From Ruegeria aquimaris (GTDB lineage: Bacteria > Pseudomonadota > Alphaproteobacteria > Rhodobacterales > Rhodobacteraceae): a stretch of DNA of 64,000 nt. Shown here in pieces: positions 1-9,337 of the stretch (position 1 is its first letter; every line of letters begins with the position of its first letter). Position numbers and translations under genes: made by a program. The stretch spans positions 248,001-312,000 of the forward strand of contig NZ_JAOWLB010000004.1 of the NCBI RefSeq assembly GCF_025751555.1. Direction: 5' to 3'. A model generated the notes under the pieces. The model was given only the letters and a program-made list of their open reading frames with translations, made no database searches and had not been told where the DNA came from.

Positions 1-1
1 T

Positions 2-235
2 TCCGGCAATCTGCACCTGATGTATGCCGCCGACGCCGTGAAACATCAGTTGAAGTCGCGGGTGCTGCGGCGGAGCGGGCTGACCCGGCCCTCGCGCGCG
101 GACTGGCTGTCCCGGGCGCATCTGACGCCTTTCGACAACAGCCGGGCCATCGCCGAGCTGGGCTGGCATCCCTGCGCCGACCGGGGTGAATTCATCCGGG
201 TGGCAATCACCGAGGCGGGGCTGTTCGGGTTCTGA
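2..235 (+). CDS. C-terminal end of an NAD-dependent epimerase/dehydratase-like protein (start outside window)
   Basis: The reading frame is open from base 2 with no start codon and ends in TGA at 233-235, so only the last 77 residues are visible. The tail contains TPFDNSRAIAELGWHP, which resembles the C-terminal part of extended short-chain dehydrogenase/epimerase proteins acting on nucleotide sugars, where a DNSRA..LGW segment is common. The Rossmann core and catalytic residues lie outside the window, so the assignment rests on this tail and on the sugar-polymer context. It converges tail to tail with the WecG-like gene with no gap. A sugar-nucleotide modification role is an inference. Confidence 0.55.
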   Translation, partial: SGNLHLMYAADAVKHQLKSRVLRRSGLTRPSRADWLSRAHLTPFDNSRAIAELGWHPCADRGEFIRVAITEAGLFGF

Positions 236-994
236 TCAGCGACCGGCGCGGCGCAGGCGGCGCGCGGCGGCGACCTGCCCGGGCAGGATCGCGGCGCAGC
301 GCGCATAGCGGGGCATCAGGCGTCGCGGGCTGCTGAGCATCCGCCAGAGCCATTCCAGCCCCAGCCGCCGCATCCAGCGCGGCGCGCGCACCTGGTGACC
401 GCCGAGAAAGTCGAGCCCCGCCCCGACCGAGGCAAACCCCACGCCGGGCGCCAGATCGCGGCCGCGCAGCGCCAGCATCTCTTGTTTGGGCGCCCCCAGC
501 GCCAGAAAGCACAGGCCGACGCGACGCGCGGCCAGTTCCGACAGGATCGCCGCCGCCGCCTCGCCGCCGGGGTCGAACCCGTATTCCGGCGCATGGGTCC
601 AGACCACGCGGAGGCCCGGCACGCGGGCCTCGAGCACCCGGCGGGCATCGGCCAGCGCCAAATCGGAGCTGCCCACCAGCGCCACCGGAACGGTTTCCTC
701 TGCCGCCAGTTCCGCCAGCGGAAACACCAGATCGGAGCCGGGCAGCAGCTCGACCGGGCGACCGGCCATCCGCGACAGGGCGACGATGGGTCGACCGTCG
801 GCCACCACCAGATCCTGCGCCGCATAGGTGCGGGCAAAGGCGGGGTCATCGGCCAGCTTGACCAGGTGATCGAGGTTGATCGTGGCCAGCGCGAACCCCT
901 CGCCCGCGCGGAACCGCCGCTGCACCTCGTCCATCAGCGCGGCGCGGGTCGGCATGTTGACCGTGATGCGATACGGTCCGAAGTCGAATTCCAC
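236..994 (-). CDS. WecG/TagA/CpsF family glycosyltransferase
   Basis: The product is 252 residues, the normal length for the family, which transfers a sugar (typically an N-acetyl-mannosaminyl or related residue) from a nucleotide sugar to a lipid-linked intermediate at the inner face of the cytoplasmic membrane. Visible family features are TINLDHLVKL near residue 40, VVADGRPIV near residue 65, VGLCFLALGAPKQEML near residue 165, and a basic C-terminal tail after WLWRMLSSPRRL that fits a membrane-peripheral enzyme. The start is GTG at 994, preceded by AGGAGAGG about seven bases upstream. It is divergent from the polymerase-like gene at 1179 and fits assembly of a repeat unit for the exopolysaccharide. 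The donor sugar cannot be read from the sequence. Confidence 0.88.
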   Translation of the reverse strand: MEFDFGPYRITVNMPTRAALMDEVQRRFRAGEGFALATINLDHLVKLADDPAFARTYAAQDLVVADGRPIVALSRMAGRPVELLPGSDLVFPLAELAAEETVPVALVGSSDLALADARRVLEARVPGLRVVWTHAPEYGFDPGGEAAAAILSELAARRVGLCFLALGAPKQEMLALRGRDLAPGVGFASVGAGLDFLGGHQVRAPRWMRRLGLEWLWRMLSSPRRLMPRYARCAAILPGQVAAARRLRRAGR

Positions 995-1178
995 CTGACG
1001 CCTCTCCTGCTGTTGCGACCTGCTTAGCGGATGCGCGGGCGCGATGCCAAGTCTTGCTGCGAAAGCGTGCCGTTCCTGCCACCGGATCGCCCCATTCCAG
1101 CGCTATTCCGGGACATATCCCCGCCAGTCTGTTAGATTTGACCGGCGTTTGCGACCTGACCTGGCCAGACGGAGCCCG

Positions 1179-2642
1179 ATGCCCAACCCAGTCGCCTATA
1201 TGATGCTGATGCTGTGGCCGCTTGTCTGTGTGGCCTTGTTCGCACGTCTGCCGGTTCGGCAGGCGATCATCTGGGGCATCCTGGGCGGTTATCTGATCCT
1301 GCCGCCGGTCGCCGAGTTCGACCTGCCGCTGATCCCGTCGATGAACAAGGATTCCATCGCTTCTGCCGCCACCTTTCTGGGCTGCGTGCTGATCGCGCGG
1401 CAAAAGGTGTCGATCTGGTCGCGGGTCTGGCCGGTGCGCCTGTTGCTGCTGGCCTTCGTGCTCTGCGCCATTCCCACGGTGCTGACCAACCGCGAACCGC
1501 TGATCTTCGAGGTCATGGCGGGCAGCGAGCCGATCCGGTTCATCACCAATTACGTGCCGGGGTTGGGCCTGCGCGACATACTGTCGATCATGATCGGGCA
1601 GGTGATCGTGCTGTTGCCCTTCCTTTTGGGCCGCGCGCATCTGTCCGACGAGGCCGGGCTGCGCGCGATCGTCTTTGCCCTGGCCGCCGCCGGGCTGGTC
1701 TATTCCCTGCCATCGCTGTTCGAGATCACCTTTGCCCCGGTGATCAACATCTTTGTCTACGGGTTCTTCCAGCACGATTTCAACCAGATGATCCGCGAGG
1801 GCGGGTTCCGGCCCATCGTGTTCCTGCCGCACGGGCTGTGGCTGGCGTTTTTCATGGCCACGGCGCTGATCTCGGCGGCGGCGCTGACGCGGGCATCGCG
1901 GGATGAGAGCCGCGTCAGATGGGGGTTGGCAACCGTCTATCTGGCGCTGGTCCTGAACGCCTGCAAGAGCCTTGCCGCGCTGATGTACGGTGTGATGCTG
2001 GTGCCTGTGGTGCTGTTCCTGCGGCGCAATACGGCCGTCCGGCTGGCGCTGATCATCGCGCTGCTGGCCATCTCGTACCCCGCGCTGCGCAATCTTGGCC
2101 TGATCCCGCTGGATGCGATCCTGGAGAAGGCGGCAAGCGTCAGCGCCGAGCGCGCCCAGTCGCTGGAGTTCCGCTTCACCAACGAGGAACTGCTGCTGGA
2201 GCGGGCCCATGCCAAACCCTGGTTCGGCTGGGGCGGCTGGGGCCGGAACCTGGTGTTGGACCCGGAAACCGGCATGATCGTGACCATCCCGGACGGGGCA
2301 TGGATCATCGTGTTCGGCACCTTTGGCTGGCTGGGATATATTGCGCAGATGGGCCTGTTATCCGCGCCTATCATCATGGCGTCACTGTATTTACGCAAAG
2401 CAAAGCCAGAGGAAATCTCAGGCTTTGTGCCGCCCATCGTGCTGATCCTGGCTGCCACGATGACGGATATGCTGCTCAATGCCACGCTGACGCCCTTCAC
2501 CTGGCTCTGCGCCGGGGCCGTGCTGGGCTATTTCGAGCGTCAGCTCTATCCCGATTGGGACCGGCACCGGCGCAGCCTGTTCGGCGCTGGCCCGGCGATT
2601 GGCGGCAAGACCCGCTCCAAGCTTCGGAAAACCGCCATCTGA
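1179..2642 (+). CDS. polytopic O-antigen polymerase/ligase-like membrane protein (Wzy-like)
   Basis: The 487-residue product is strongly hydrophobic with about ten or more predicted membrane spans, beginning with MLMLWPLVCVALFARL. Between the late spans lies a hydrophilic, charged loop (about residues 320-370) containing FTNEELLLERAHAKPWFGWGGWGR; this resembles the periplasmic loop of the O-antigen ligase/polymerase superfamily, in which aromatic and Arg/Gly residues are frequent. I chose ATG 1179 because GGAG lies just upstream and the longer frame from 1044 adds a non-hydrophobic Arg-rich stretch. In a Wzx/Wzy cluster this is the best candidate for the polymerase. These proteins diverge too far to separate polymerase from ligase by reading alone. 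Confidence 0.75.
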   Translation: MPNPVAYMMLMLWPLVCVALFARLPVRQAIIWGILGGYLILPPVAEFDLPLIPSMNKDSIASAATFLGCVLIARQKVSIWSRVWPVRLLLLAFVLCAIPTVLTNREPLIFEVMAGSEPIRFITNYVPGLGLRDILSIMIGQVIVLLPFLLGRAHLSDEAGLRAIVFALAAAGLVYSLPSLFEITFAPVINIFVYGFFQHDFNQMIREGGFRPIVFLPHGLWLAFFMATALISAAALTRASRDESRVRWGLATVYLALVLNACKSLAALMYGVMLVPVVLFLRRNTAVRLALIIALLAISYPALRNLGLIPLDAILEKAASVSAERAQSLEFRFTNEELLLERAHAKPWFGWGGWGRNLVLDPETGMIVTIPDGAWIIVFGTFGWLGYIAQMGLLSAPIIMASLYLRKAKPEEISGFVPPIVLILAATMTDMLLNATLTPFTWLCAGAVLGYFERQLYPDWDRHRRSLFGAGPAIGGKTRSKLRKTAI

Positions 2643-2904
2643 GATGGCGACCCCGCCCCAAACCGGCCGCAAAAGACCCACAATTGTCCCTAATCCAGTC
2701 ACAATCTTCTGGAAAAACAGAGTTCGTCACCAAGCGGGAACAGGACACATTCCCGTCGCTTGACGTTTTGTGGCAATATTACGGGGGTTTAGCGAAAATC
2801 AGGGAAAACTGATAAAATTGGAACCTTTTCAGGACCGCTCGCCCCTGCCTACGGTGTGCGTGGGTTGGCGGGCTGAACAACGAAACGGATCGTTTGGTCA
2901 GACC

Positions 2905-5900
2905 ATGGCAATGAGTACTTCAAAGAGTGATCACGGCGACATTGCTGTCGTCGGAATGTCGGTACATGTTCCCGGCGCCGCTTCGGCGGCCGAATTCTGG
3001 GACAATCTCAGCGCCGGAATCGAATCGATCCGGCCGCTGGACGACGCGGCGCTGCTCGCCGCGGGCGAGCGCCCCGACCTGATGGCGGACCCCAATTATG
3101 TCCGCGCGGCGGCGCCGCTGGACGGGTTCGACCGGTTCGACGCCGATTTCTTTGGCTTCTCCCCCAAGGAAGCCGCGATTCTGGACCCGCAACACCGTCA
3201 GTTCCTGGAGGTCGCCTGGGAGGCGATGGAAAACGCCGGTCATCCTCCGGAATCGGTGTCCGGTCCCATTGGCGTCTATGCCGGTTGCGGCATGGGCAGC
3301 TATTTCTATTTCAACATCTGCTCGAACCCCGGCCTGGTCGACGATGTGGGCATGTTCCTGCTGCGCCACACCGGCAACGACAAGGATTTCCTGTCTACCC
3401 GCGTCAGCCATGTGTTCGACCTGCACGGGCCGAGCGTGAATATCCAGACCGCCTGTTCCACCTCGCTGGTCGCGATCCACTATGCCTGCAAGGCGCTGCG
3501 CGAGGGCGACTGCGACATGGCGCTGGCGGGCGGCTCGACCATCGAATTGCCGCAGGGGCGCGGGTATCTCTACAAGGAAAACGAGATCCTCAGCCCCGAT
3601 GGCCATTGCCACGCCTTCGACCATCGGGCGCAGGGCACCGTGTTCGGCTCGGGCGCGGGCGTGGTGGCGCTGCGGCGACTCGAGGACGCGCTGGCCGATG
3701 GCGACCATATCTGGGCGGTGATCAAGGGCAGCGCCATCAACAACGATGGCGCCGACAAGGCCGGGTATCTGGCGCCTTCGGTGGGCGGTCAGGCGCAGGC
3801 GATCAGCGCCGCGCTGACGGCGGCGGATGTGCCAGCCGAGACCATCGGCTATGTCGAGTGCCACGGCACCGGCACCTATCTGGGCGACCCGATCGAGGTG
3901 TCGGCCCTGACCCAGGCCTACCGCGAACAGACCGCCGAAAGCGGCTTTTGCCGCATCGGCTCGGTCAAGACGAATATCGGCCATCTCGACACAGCCGCCG
4001 GGGTTGCGGGCTTTGCCAAGACCGCACTGGCGCTGCATCACAAACAGATCCCGCCCTCGCTGGGATATGAGGCGCCGAACCCGGCCATCGATTTCGAAAC
4101 CAGCCCGTTCCGGGTGAACGACAGGCTGACCGACTGGACCTCGCACAAGGGGCCGCGCAGGGGCGCGGTGAACAGCCTTGGCGTGGGCGGCACCAACGCG
4201 CATGTCATCCTGGAGGAGGCGCCCGAGCGCGCCGCCTCGGAAGAGAGCGATTTCCCGTTCCAGATCCTGTGCCTGTCGGCCCGGTCGCGCGCCGCGCTCG
4301 ATGGCAATGCCAAGGCGCTGGCCGGTTGGCTGCGCGCCAATCCGGACGTCAACCTGGCCGATGTGGCCTATACGCTGAAAGAGGGCCGCCGCGGGTTCGA
4401 GAAACGCCGCGTGCTGGTGGCCGAAACCGCGCTTGAAGCCGCCGACCTGCTGGACCAGGGCGATCCGCGGCGGGTGTTCAGCCATGACGCGCTGGGAGCC
4501 GGGGCCGATGTCGTGTTCATGTTCCCCGGTGGCGGGGCGCAATATGCGGGCATGGCGCGCGACCTTTACGAGGTGGAACCGGTCTTTGCCGAGTGGATGG
4601 ACCGGGGGCTGGAGCATCTGCAAAAGAGCCTCGATTACGATATCCGCGCCATCTGGCTGCCCGAAGGCGATACCGCCGAGGCCAATGCCCGGCTGCAACA
4701 GCCCTCGGTGCAATTGCCGCTGATCATGATCGTGGAATATGCGCTGGCACAGCTCTGGCTGAGCTGGGGCGTGCGGCCTGCCGCGCTGGTCGGCCATTCC
4801 ATGGGCGAGAACACCGCCGCCTGTCTGGCCGGTGTGATCGGGTTCGAGGATTGCATCGACCTGGTGCTGCTGCGCGGGCGGCTGTTTGACACCGTGGCGC
4901 CGGGCGGCATGTTGTCGATCTCGCTGCCGCTCGATGAGGTGCAGGCGCTGATCGGCGAGGATCTGGACATCGCCAGCGTCAACGCCCCGCGCCTGACCGC
5001 CGTCAGTGGCCCGCAAGCGGCGCTGGACCGGCTGGCGGAGGTCTTGAAGGCCCGCGAGGTCGAGTATCAGCGCATTCAGATCGACATTGCCGCGCATTCG
5101 CGGATGCTGGAGCCGATCCTGAAGGAATACGGCGATTTCCTGCGCGGTCTCACCCTGAGCGCGCCGCAAATCCCGATCCAGTCGAACCGCACCGGCGCGG
5201 TGCTGACCGAGGCGGAGGCCACCGACCCCGACTACTGGGTCTCGCAGTTGCGCAACACGGTGCATTTCGCCGATTGCATCGACGCGCTGTCCGAGGGTCG
5301 CGACCGGGTGTTCCTCGAAGTCGGTCCCGGCAAGGCGCTGAGCTCGCTGGCGCAGATGTCGCCCACGGTGTCGCCTGGTCAGGTGCTGAGCAGCCTGCGC
5401 CACCCCGATCAGGACATCGCCGATGATGCCTATTTCATGGGGGTGATCGGGCGGCTCTGGGCCTGCGGGGTCGAGGCCGACTGGCCGCAGATCTGGGGCG
5501 AGGCAAAGCGTCACCGGCTGCCGCTGCCGACCTATGCCTTCCAGCGCAGCCGCTATTTCATCGAACCGGGCACCCAGCGGGCGGAAGAACCGCGCGCGGT
5601 TCTGACCCGCAGCGAGGACATGGCCGAATGGGGCTGGCGCCCGGTCTGGCGGCCGCGTCTGGCCGAATGCGATATCGACGTCGAGACCGAACTGGACCGC
5701 ACCGAACCGCTGAACTGGCTGATCTTCCTTGATGCCGGAGGGCTGGCCGCCAAGGCGGCCGACCGGCTGGAGGAGGGCGGGCACTGGGTGGCGCGGGTCA
5801 GTTCCAGCGACAGCTATGTCAAACATTCCGACACAAGGTTCGAGCTGGCCCCGGAACAGGGGCGCATGGGCTATGACCTGATGCTGCGCGATCTCGCGGC

Positions 5901-8900
5901 GCAGGGGCGCCTGCCCGACCGGATCGGCCATTTCTGGCTGGTGACCGAGGGCGAAAGCTTTCGCCCCGGATCCAGCTTTCATGACCGCAACATGGAGCAC
6001 GGGTTCTTCAGCCTCACCTGGCTGGCGCAGGCGCTGGGGCAGGTCGAACTGCCCGGCCCGGTGCATATCACCGCCTTCACCACCGGCGCGGCACAGGTGC
6101 GCGCCGAGGCGCTGCCCTATCCGGCCAAGGCGACCATCGCCGGGCCGCTGGGCGTGCTGCCGCACGAGATGCCGGGGATCACCTGTGCCTCGGTCGATAT
6201 CGAGCTGCCCGCCCGCCTGCGCCCGCCGCTGCTGGCGCGGCTGCGCGGTGCCGCGCCCGAGCAGGACGAGGACCTGACCCCGCGCCTGCTGGAGGAACTG
6301 CTGGCCGAACCGGGCAATACAATCGCCGCATGGCGCGACGACAAGCGGTTCGGCCGCAGCTATCGCCCGGCGCCGTTGACGGATGAGGCGCCCGCCTTCG
6401 GCGAAGGCGGCACTTATCTGATCACCGGCGGTTTTGGCGGGATCGGCCTGACCGTGGCCCGTCACCTGATGCAGACCCATGGGGCCAACGTGATCTTGTT
6501 GGGGCGCGAGGAGCTGCCCGCCGACCGCGCCCGATGGCTGGCCACACACAGCCCTGCCGACAAGACCAGCCGCCGTATCCGCGCGCTGGAAGAGCTGGAG
6601 GCGCTGGACAACGGCCAGATCACGGCGATTGCCGCCGATGTCTGCAATATCGGCCAGATGCGCGCCGCGCTCGATGCCGCGCAGGACCGGTTCGGCGCGC
6701 TGACCGGGGTCATTCACGCCGCCGGTCATATCGAGGACGGGCCGGTGCTGGCCAAGACCGAGGCCGAAATGGACCGAGTACTGGCGCCCAAGATGACGGG
6801 TCTCCGGGTGCTGGACGAGCTGTTCCCCGACGGCGTGCTGGAACTGATGGTGCTCTTTGCCTCCTCTTCGACGGCAAGCCGTCCGGCGGGCCAGATCGAC
6901 TATGTCGCGGCCAACGAGTATCTCAACGCCTTTGCCAGCAGCCGCAGCGGGTCCAAGACCCGCGTCGTGGCGGTGAACTGGGGCGTCTGGGCCGATGTCG
7001 GCATGGCCGCCGACGCGCGGGCCGCGCGGCTCGGCGGCGATCCTGCCGAGGCCCGCACCCCAACCGACCAGCCGCTGTTGCAGGAGGCCGGATTCGACGA
7101 GGCCGGCAACCGCCTGTTCGTGTCGCGGCTGAGCGCCGAGCACTGGGTTTTCGACGAACACCGCACCGCCGCAGGTGATGCGCTGCTGCCCGGAACCGGC
7201 TATGTCGAACTGGCGGCCGAAGCCCTGCGGGCGCAGGGCGTCAGCCATCCGTTCGACATCCGAGACCTCTATTTCTTCCGCCCGTTGCGGGTCAACGGCG
7301 CCCCGCGCGAAGTCATCGTGCGGCTGGACCCCACCGCCGAAGGCTATGCCTTCAGCGTGCACAGCGCGCTGCCCGGCGGCGGGTATGCGCAGAACGCCCA
7401 GGCGATGCTGGTGCTCGACCCCGAGGCGCGGGCCGGAACGCTCGATCTGGCCGCGATTGCCGCGCGCTGCCCGCAGGCGGCGACCGCGCCCATGGGCGCG
7501 GTGCTGCATACCCCGCAGGAGGCGCATCTGAAATTCGGCCCGCGCTGGCAGGTGCTGCGCGCCACCGCGCGGGGCGAGGACGAGGGGCTGGCCCGCCTGT
7601 CCCTGCCCGAGGAATACCGCCGCGATCTGGACCAGGGGTACCAGATGCACCCCGGCCTTCTGGATCTGGCCACCGGCTGGGCCATCGAGCTGGCACGCGG
7701 CTATCAGGGCCGCGCGCTCTGGGTGCCGGTGTCTTATCGCTCGCTGCGGGTCTTTGCGCCGCTGCCCGCCGATATCCGCAGCTGGATGCGCCCGACGCCG
7801 GGCGCCACGCCGATCGACGGTTTTGCCTCGTTCGACATCACCCTGACCGATCCATCGGGGCGGGTGCTGGTCGATATCGCCGGATTCCAGATGCAGCGTA
7901 CCAGCGGCACCATCGACCTGAGCGAACCGGCAAAACCCGATGCCGACGCGGCAGCGTTGGGGCTGGAACCCGCCCGCAAGGCGGCCGCCCTTTCGCCCGA
8001 GGAGCAGCGCCTGCACCGCAACATCGCGCAAGGTATCCGCGCCAGCGAAGGTGCCGGGGCGCTGAGCCGGGCGCTGAACAGCGGCCTGTCTCAGGTGGTG
8101 GTTACCTCGCTCGACCTGCCGCGCCTGATCGCCGAGGCCGATCAGGTCTCGGCCCCCGCCGAGGCGGGGCAGAGCTTTGAACGGCCGCAGCTCGATACCG
8201 AGTATGTGGCGCCGCAGACCGAGACCGAAAAGACGCTGGCGGGTTTCTTTGAGACCCTGCTGGGCGTGTCGCAGGTGGGCACCCAAGACAGTTTCTTCGA
8301 TCTGGGCGGCCATTCGCTGATCGCCGTGCGGCTGTTTGCACAGATCAACCGCGCGTTCAACGTGGAGTTCCCGATCTCGGTCCTGTTCGAGGCCCCCAGC
8401 GTCACCAGCATCGCCGAGAAGATCGACGCCCGCGTCGGCCGGTCGGCCGCCCTGTCCGGCGACGGGTCCGAACCCGTGGCCGAGGAGAGCGGCTTTGTCC
8501 ATGTCGTGCCCCTGCATGACGTGGGTCCGGGCGGAGACACGCCCTTCTTCGTGGTGGCGGGCATGTTCGGCAACGTGCTGAACCTGCGCCATCTGGCACT
8601 GATGCTGGGGCGCGACCGGTCGGTCTATGGCCTCCAGGCGCGCGGGTTGGTCGGCGACGAGGCCCCGCATGATACGATCGAGGCGGCGGCCGCCGACTAC
8701 ATCGCCGAGATGCGGCAGGTACAGCCGCACGGGCCCTACCTGCTGGGCGGCTTTTCCGGTGGCGGCATCACCGCCTACGAAATCGCCCGCCAGCTCGAAG
8801 CCGCCGGCGACGAGGTCGCGCTGCTGGCAATGCTGGATACGCCGCTGCCGGTGCGCCCGCCGCTGGGACGCCGTGACCGCGCCATCATCAAGCTGCGCCA

Positions 8901-9333
8901 GCTCGGCGAACGTGGCCCGCGCTACCTTCTGGACTGGGCCCGTACCCGGCTTGCCTGGGAGGTGAGCCGTCGGCGTGCGCCGGTGAAGGATGCGGGCGGG
9001 TCGGCGTTCAACAATGCCCGGATCGAAGCCGCCTTCCGCGGTTCGATCGCGCGCTATCGGCCGCGCCCTTGGGACGGGCGGCTCTTGATGTTCCGCCCGC
9101 CGCTGGACCGGCGTTGGAAAGTCACCGGCGGCAACTGGGTCAGCAGCGCGCGCGAATACGTGTTCGACGACAACGACTGGGGCAGGTTTGCCCGCAACAT
9201 CGAGGTCATCGAGGTGCCCGGCGATCATGACAGCATGGTTCTGGTGCCGAATGTCTCGGTTCTGACGGAACACTTGCGCAAGCGACTGCATGAGACCGAC
9301 GAGGTCCAGCCGTTGGGCAAGGCCGCGGAGTAG
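2905..9333 (+). CDS. type I polyketide synthase, one module KS-AT-KR-DH-ACP-TE
   Basis: The 2142-residue multidomain protein extends and releases an acyl chain on a carrier. The ketosynthase (about 10-430) has the active Cys184 in TACSTS and His320 (ECHGTGT) and His360 (NIGHL). The acyltransferase (about 520-830) has Ser632 in GHSMG. A structural KR half precedes the NADPH site TYLITGGFGGIG (about 1168) and the KR Tyr1333 in IDYVAANEY. The dehydratase follows, with His1419 (DEHRTAAGDALLP) and Asp1587 (HPGLLDLATG). The carrier Ser1804 is in DLGGHSL; the thioesterase has Ser1951 (GFSGGG) and His2108 (GDHDSM). DH placed after KR is not the usual order. Starts at 2905 or 2911 are possible; neither has a strong Shine-Dalgarno sequence, but the longer frame from 2770 adds nothing conserved. 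The next gene begins four bases after the stop. The starter and extender units are unknown. Confidence 0.95.
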   Translation: MAMSTSKSDHGDIAVVGMSVHVPGAASAAEFWDNLSAGIESIRPLDDAALLAAGERPDLMADPNYVRAAAPLDGFDRFDADFFGFSPKEAAILDPQHRQFLEVAWEAMENAGHPPESVSGPIGVYAGCGMGSYFYFNICSNPGLVDDVGMFLLRHTGNDKDFLSTRVSHVFDLHGPSVNIQTACSTSLVAIHYACKALREGDCDMALAGGSTIELPQGRGYLYKENEILSPDGHCHAFDHRAQGTVFGSGAGVVALRRLEDALADGDHIWAVIKGSAINNDGADKAGYLAPSVGGQAQAISAALTAADVPAETIGYVECHGTGTYLGDPIEVSALTQAYREQTAESGFCRIGSVKTNIGHLDTAAGVAGFAKTALALHHKQIPPSLGYEAPNPAIDFETSPFRVNDRLTDWTSHKGPRRGAVNSLGVGGTNAHVILEEAPERAASEESDFPFQILCLSARSRAALDGNAKALAGWLRANPDVNLADVAYTLKEGRRGFEKRRVLVAETALEAADLLDQGDPRRVFSHDALGAGADVVFMFPGGGAQYAGMARDLYEVEPVFAEWMDRGLEHLQKSLDYDIRAIWLPEGDTAEANARLQQPSVQLPLIMIVEYALAQLWLSWGVRPAALVGHSMGENTAACLAGVIGFEDCIDLVLLRGRLFDTVAPGGMLSISLPLDEVQALIGEDLDIASVNAPRLTAVSGPQAALDRLAEVLKAREVEYQRIQIDIAAHSRMLEPILKEYGDFLRGLTLSAPQIPIQSNRTGAVLTEAEATDPDYWVSQLRNTVHFADCIDALSEGRDRVFLEVGPGKALSSLAQMSPTVSPGQVLSSLRHPDQDIADDAYFMGVIGRLWACGVEADWPQIWGEAKRHRLPLPTYAFQRSRYFIEPGTQRAEEPRAVLTRSEDMAEWGWRPVWRPRLAECDIDVETELDRTEPLNWLIFLDAGGLAAKAADRLEEGGHWVARVSSSDSYVKHSDTRFELAPEQGRMGYDLMLRDLAAQGRLPDRIGHFWLVTEGESFRPGSSFHDRNMEHGFFSLTWLAQALGQVELPGPVHITAFTTGAAQVRAEALPYPAKATIAGPLGVLPHEMPGITCASVDIELPARLRPPLLARLRGAAPEQDEDLTPRLLEELLAEPGNTIAAWRDDKRFGRSYRPAPLTDEAPAFGEGGTYLITGGFGGIGLTVARHLMQTHGANVILLGREELPADRARWLATHSPADKTSRRIRALEELEALDNGQITAIAADVCNIGQMRAALDAAQDRFGALTGVIHAAGHIEDGPVLAKTEAEMDRVLAPKMTGLRVLDELFPDGVLELMVLFASSSTASRPAGQIDYVAANEYLNAFASSRSGSKTRVVAVNWGVWADVGMAADARAARLGGDPAEARTPTDQPLLQEAGFDEAGNRLFVSRLSAEHWVFDEHRTAAGDALLPGTGYVELAAEALRAQGVSHPFDIRDLYFFRPLRVNGAPREVIVRLDPTAEGYAFSVHSALPGGGYAQNAQAMLVLDPEARAGTLDLAAIAARCPQAATAPMGAVLHTPQEAHLKFGPRWQVLRATARGEDEGLARLSLPEEYRRDLDQGYQMHPGLLDLATGWAIELARGYQGRALWVPVSYRSLRVFAPLPADIRSWMRPTPGATPIDGFASFDITLTDPSGRVLVDIAGFQMQRTSGTIDLSEPAKPDADAAALGLEPARKAAALSPEEQRLHRNIAQGIRASEGAGALSRALNSGLSQVVVTSLDLPRLIAEADQVSAPAEAGQSFERPQLDTEYVAPQTETEKTLAGFFETLLGVSQVGTQDSFFDLGGHSLIAVRLFAQINRAFNVEFPISVLFEAPSVTSIAEKIDARVGRSAALSGDGSEPVAEESGFVHVVPLHDVGPGGDTPFFVVAGMFGNVLNLRHLALMLGRDRSVYGLQARGLVGDEAPHDTIEAAAADYIAEMRQVQPHGPYLLGGFSGGGITAYEIARQLEAAGDEVALLAMLDTPLPVRPPLGRRDRAIIKLRQLGERGPRYLLDWARTRLAWEVSRRRAPVKDAGGSAFNNARIEAAFRGSIARYRPRPWDGRLLMFRPPLDRRWKVTGGNWVSSAREYVFDDNDWGRFARNIEVIEVPGDHDSMVLVPNVSVLTEHLRKRLHETDEVQPLGKAAE

Positions 9334-9337
9334 GCGC

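Noticed and set aside
846-2210. A 454-codon open frame on the minus strand opposite the polymerase-like gene
   Set aside because: Its translation is Gln/Arg/His-rich low complexity, while the plus strand encodes a clear membrane protein.
2760-2820. Promoter elements (TTGACG, TAAAAT) upstream of the PKS
   Set aside because: No pair has acceptable spacing, so I cannot support a specific promoter although one must be near.
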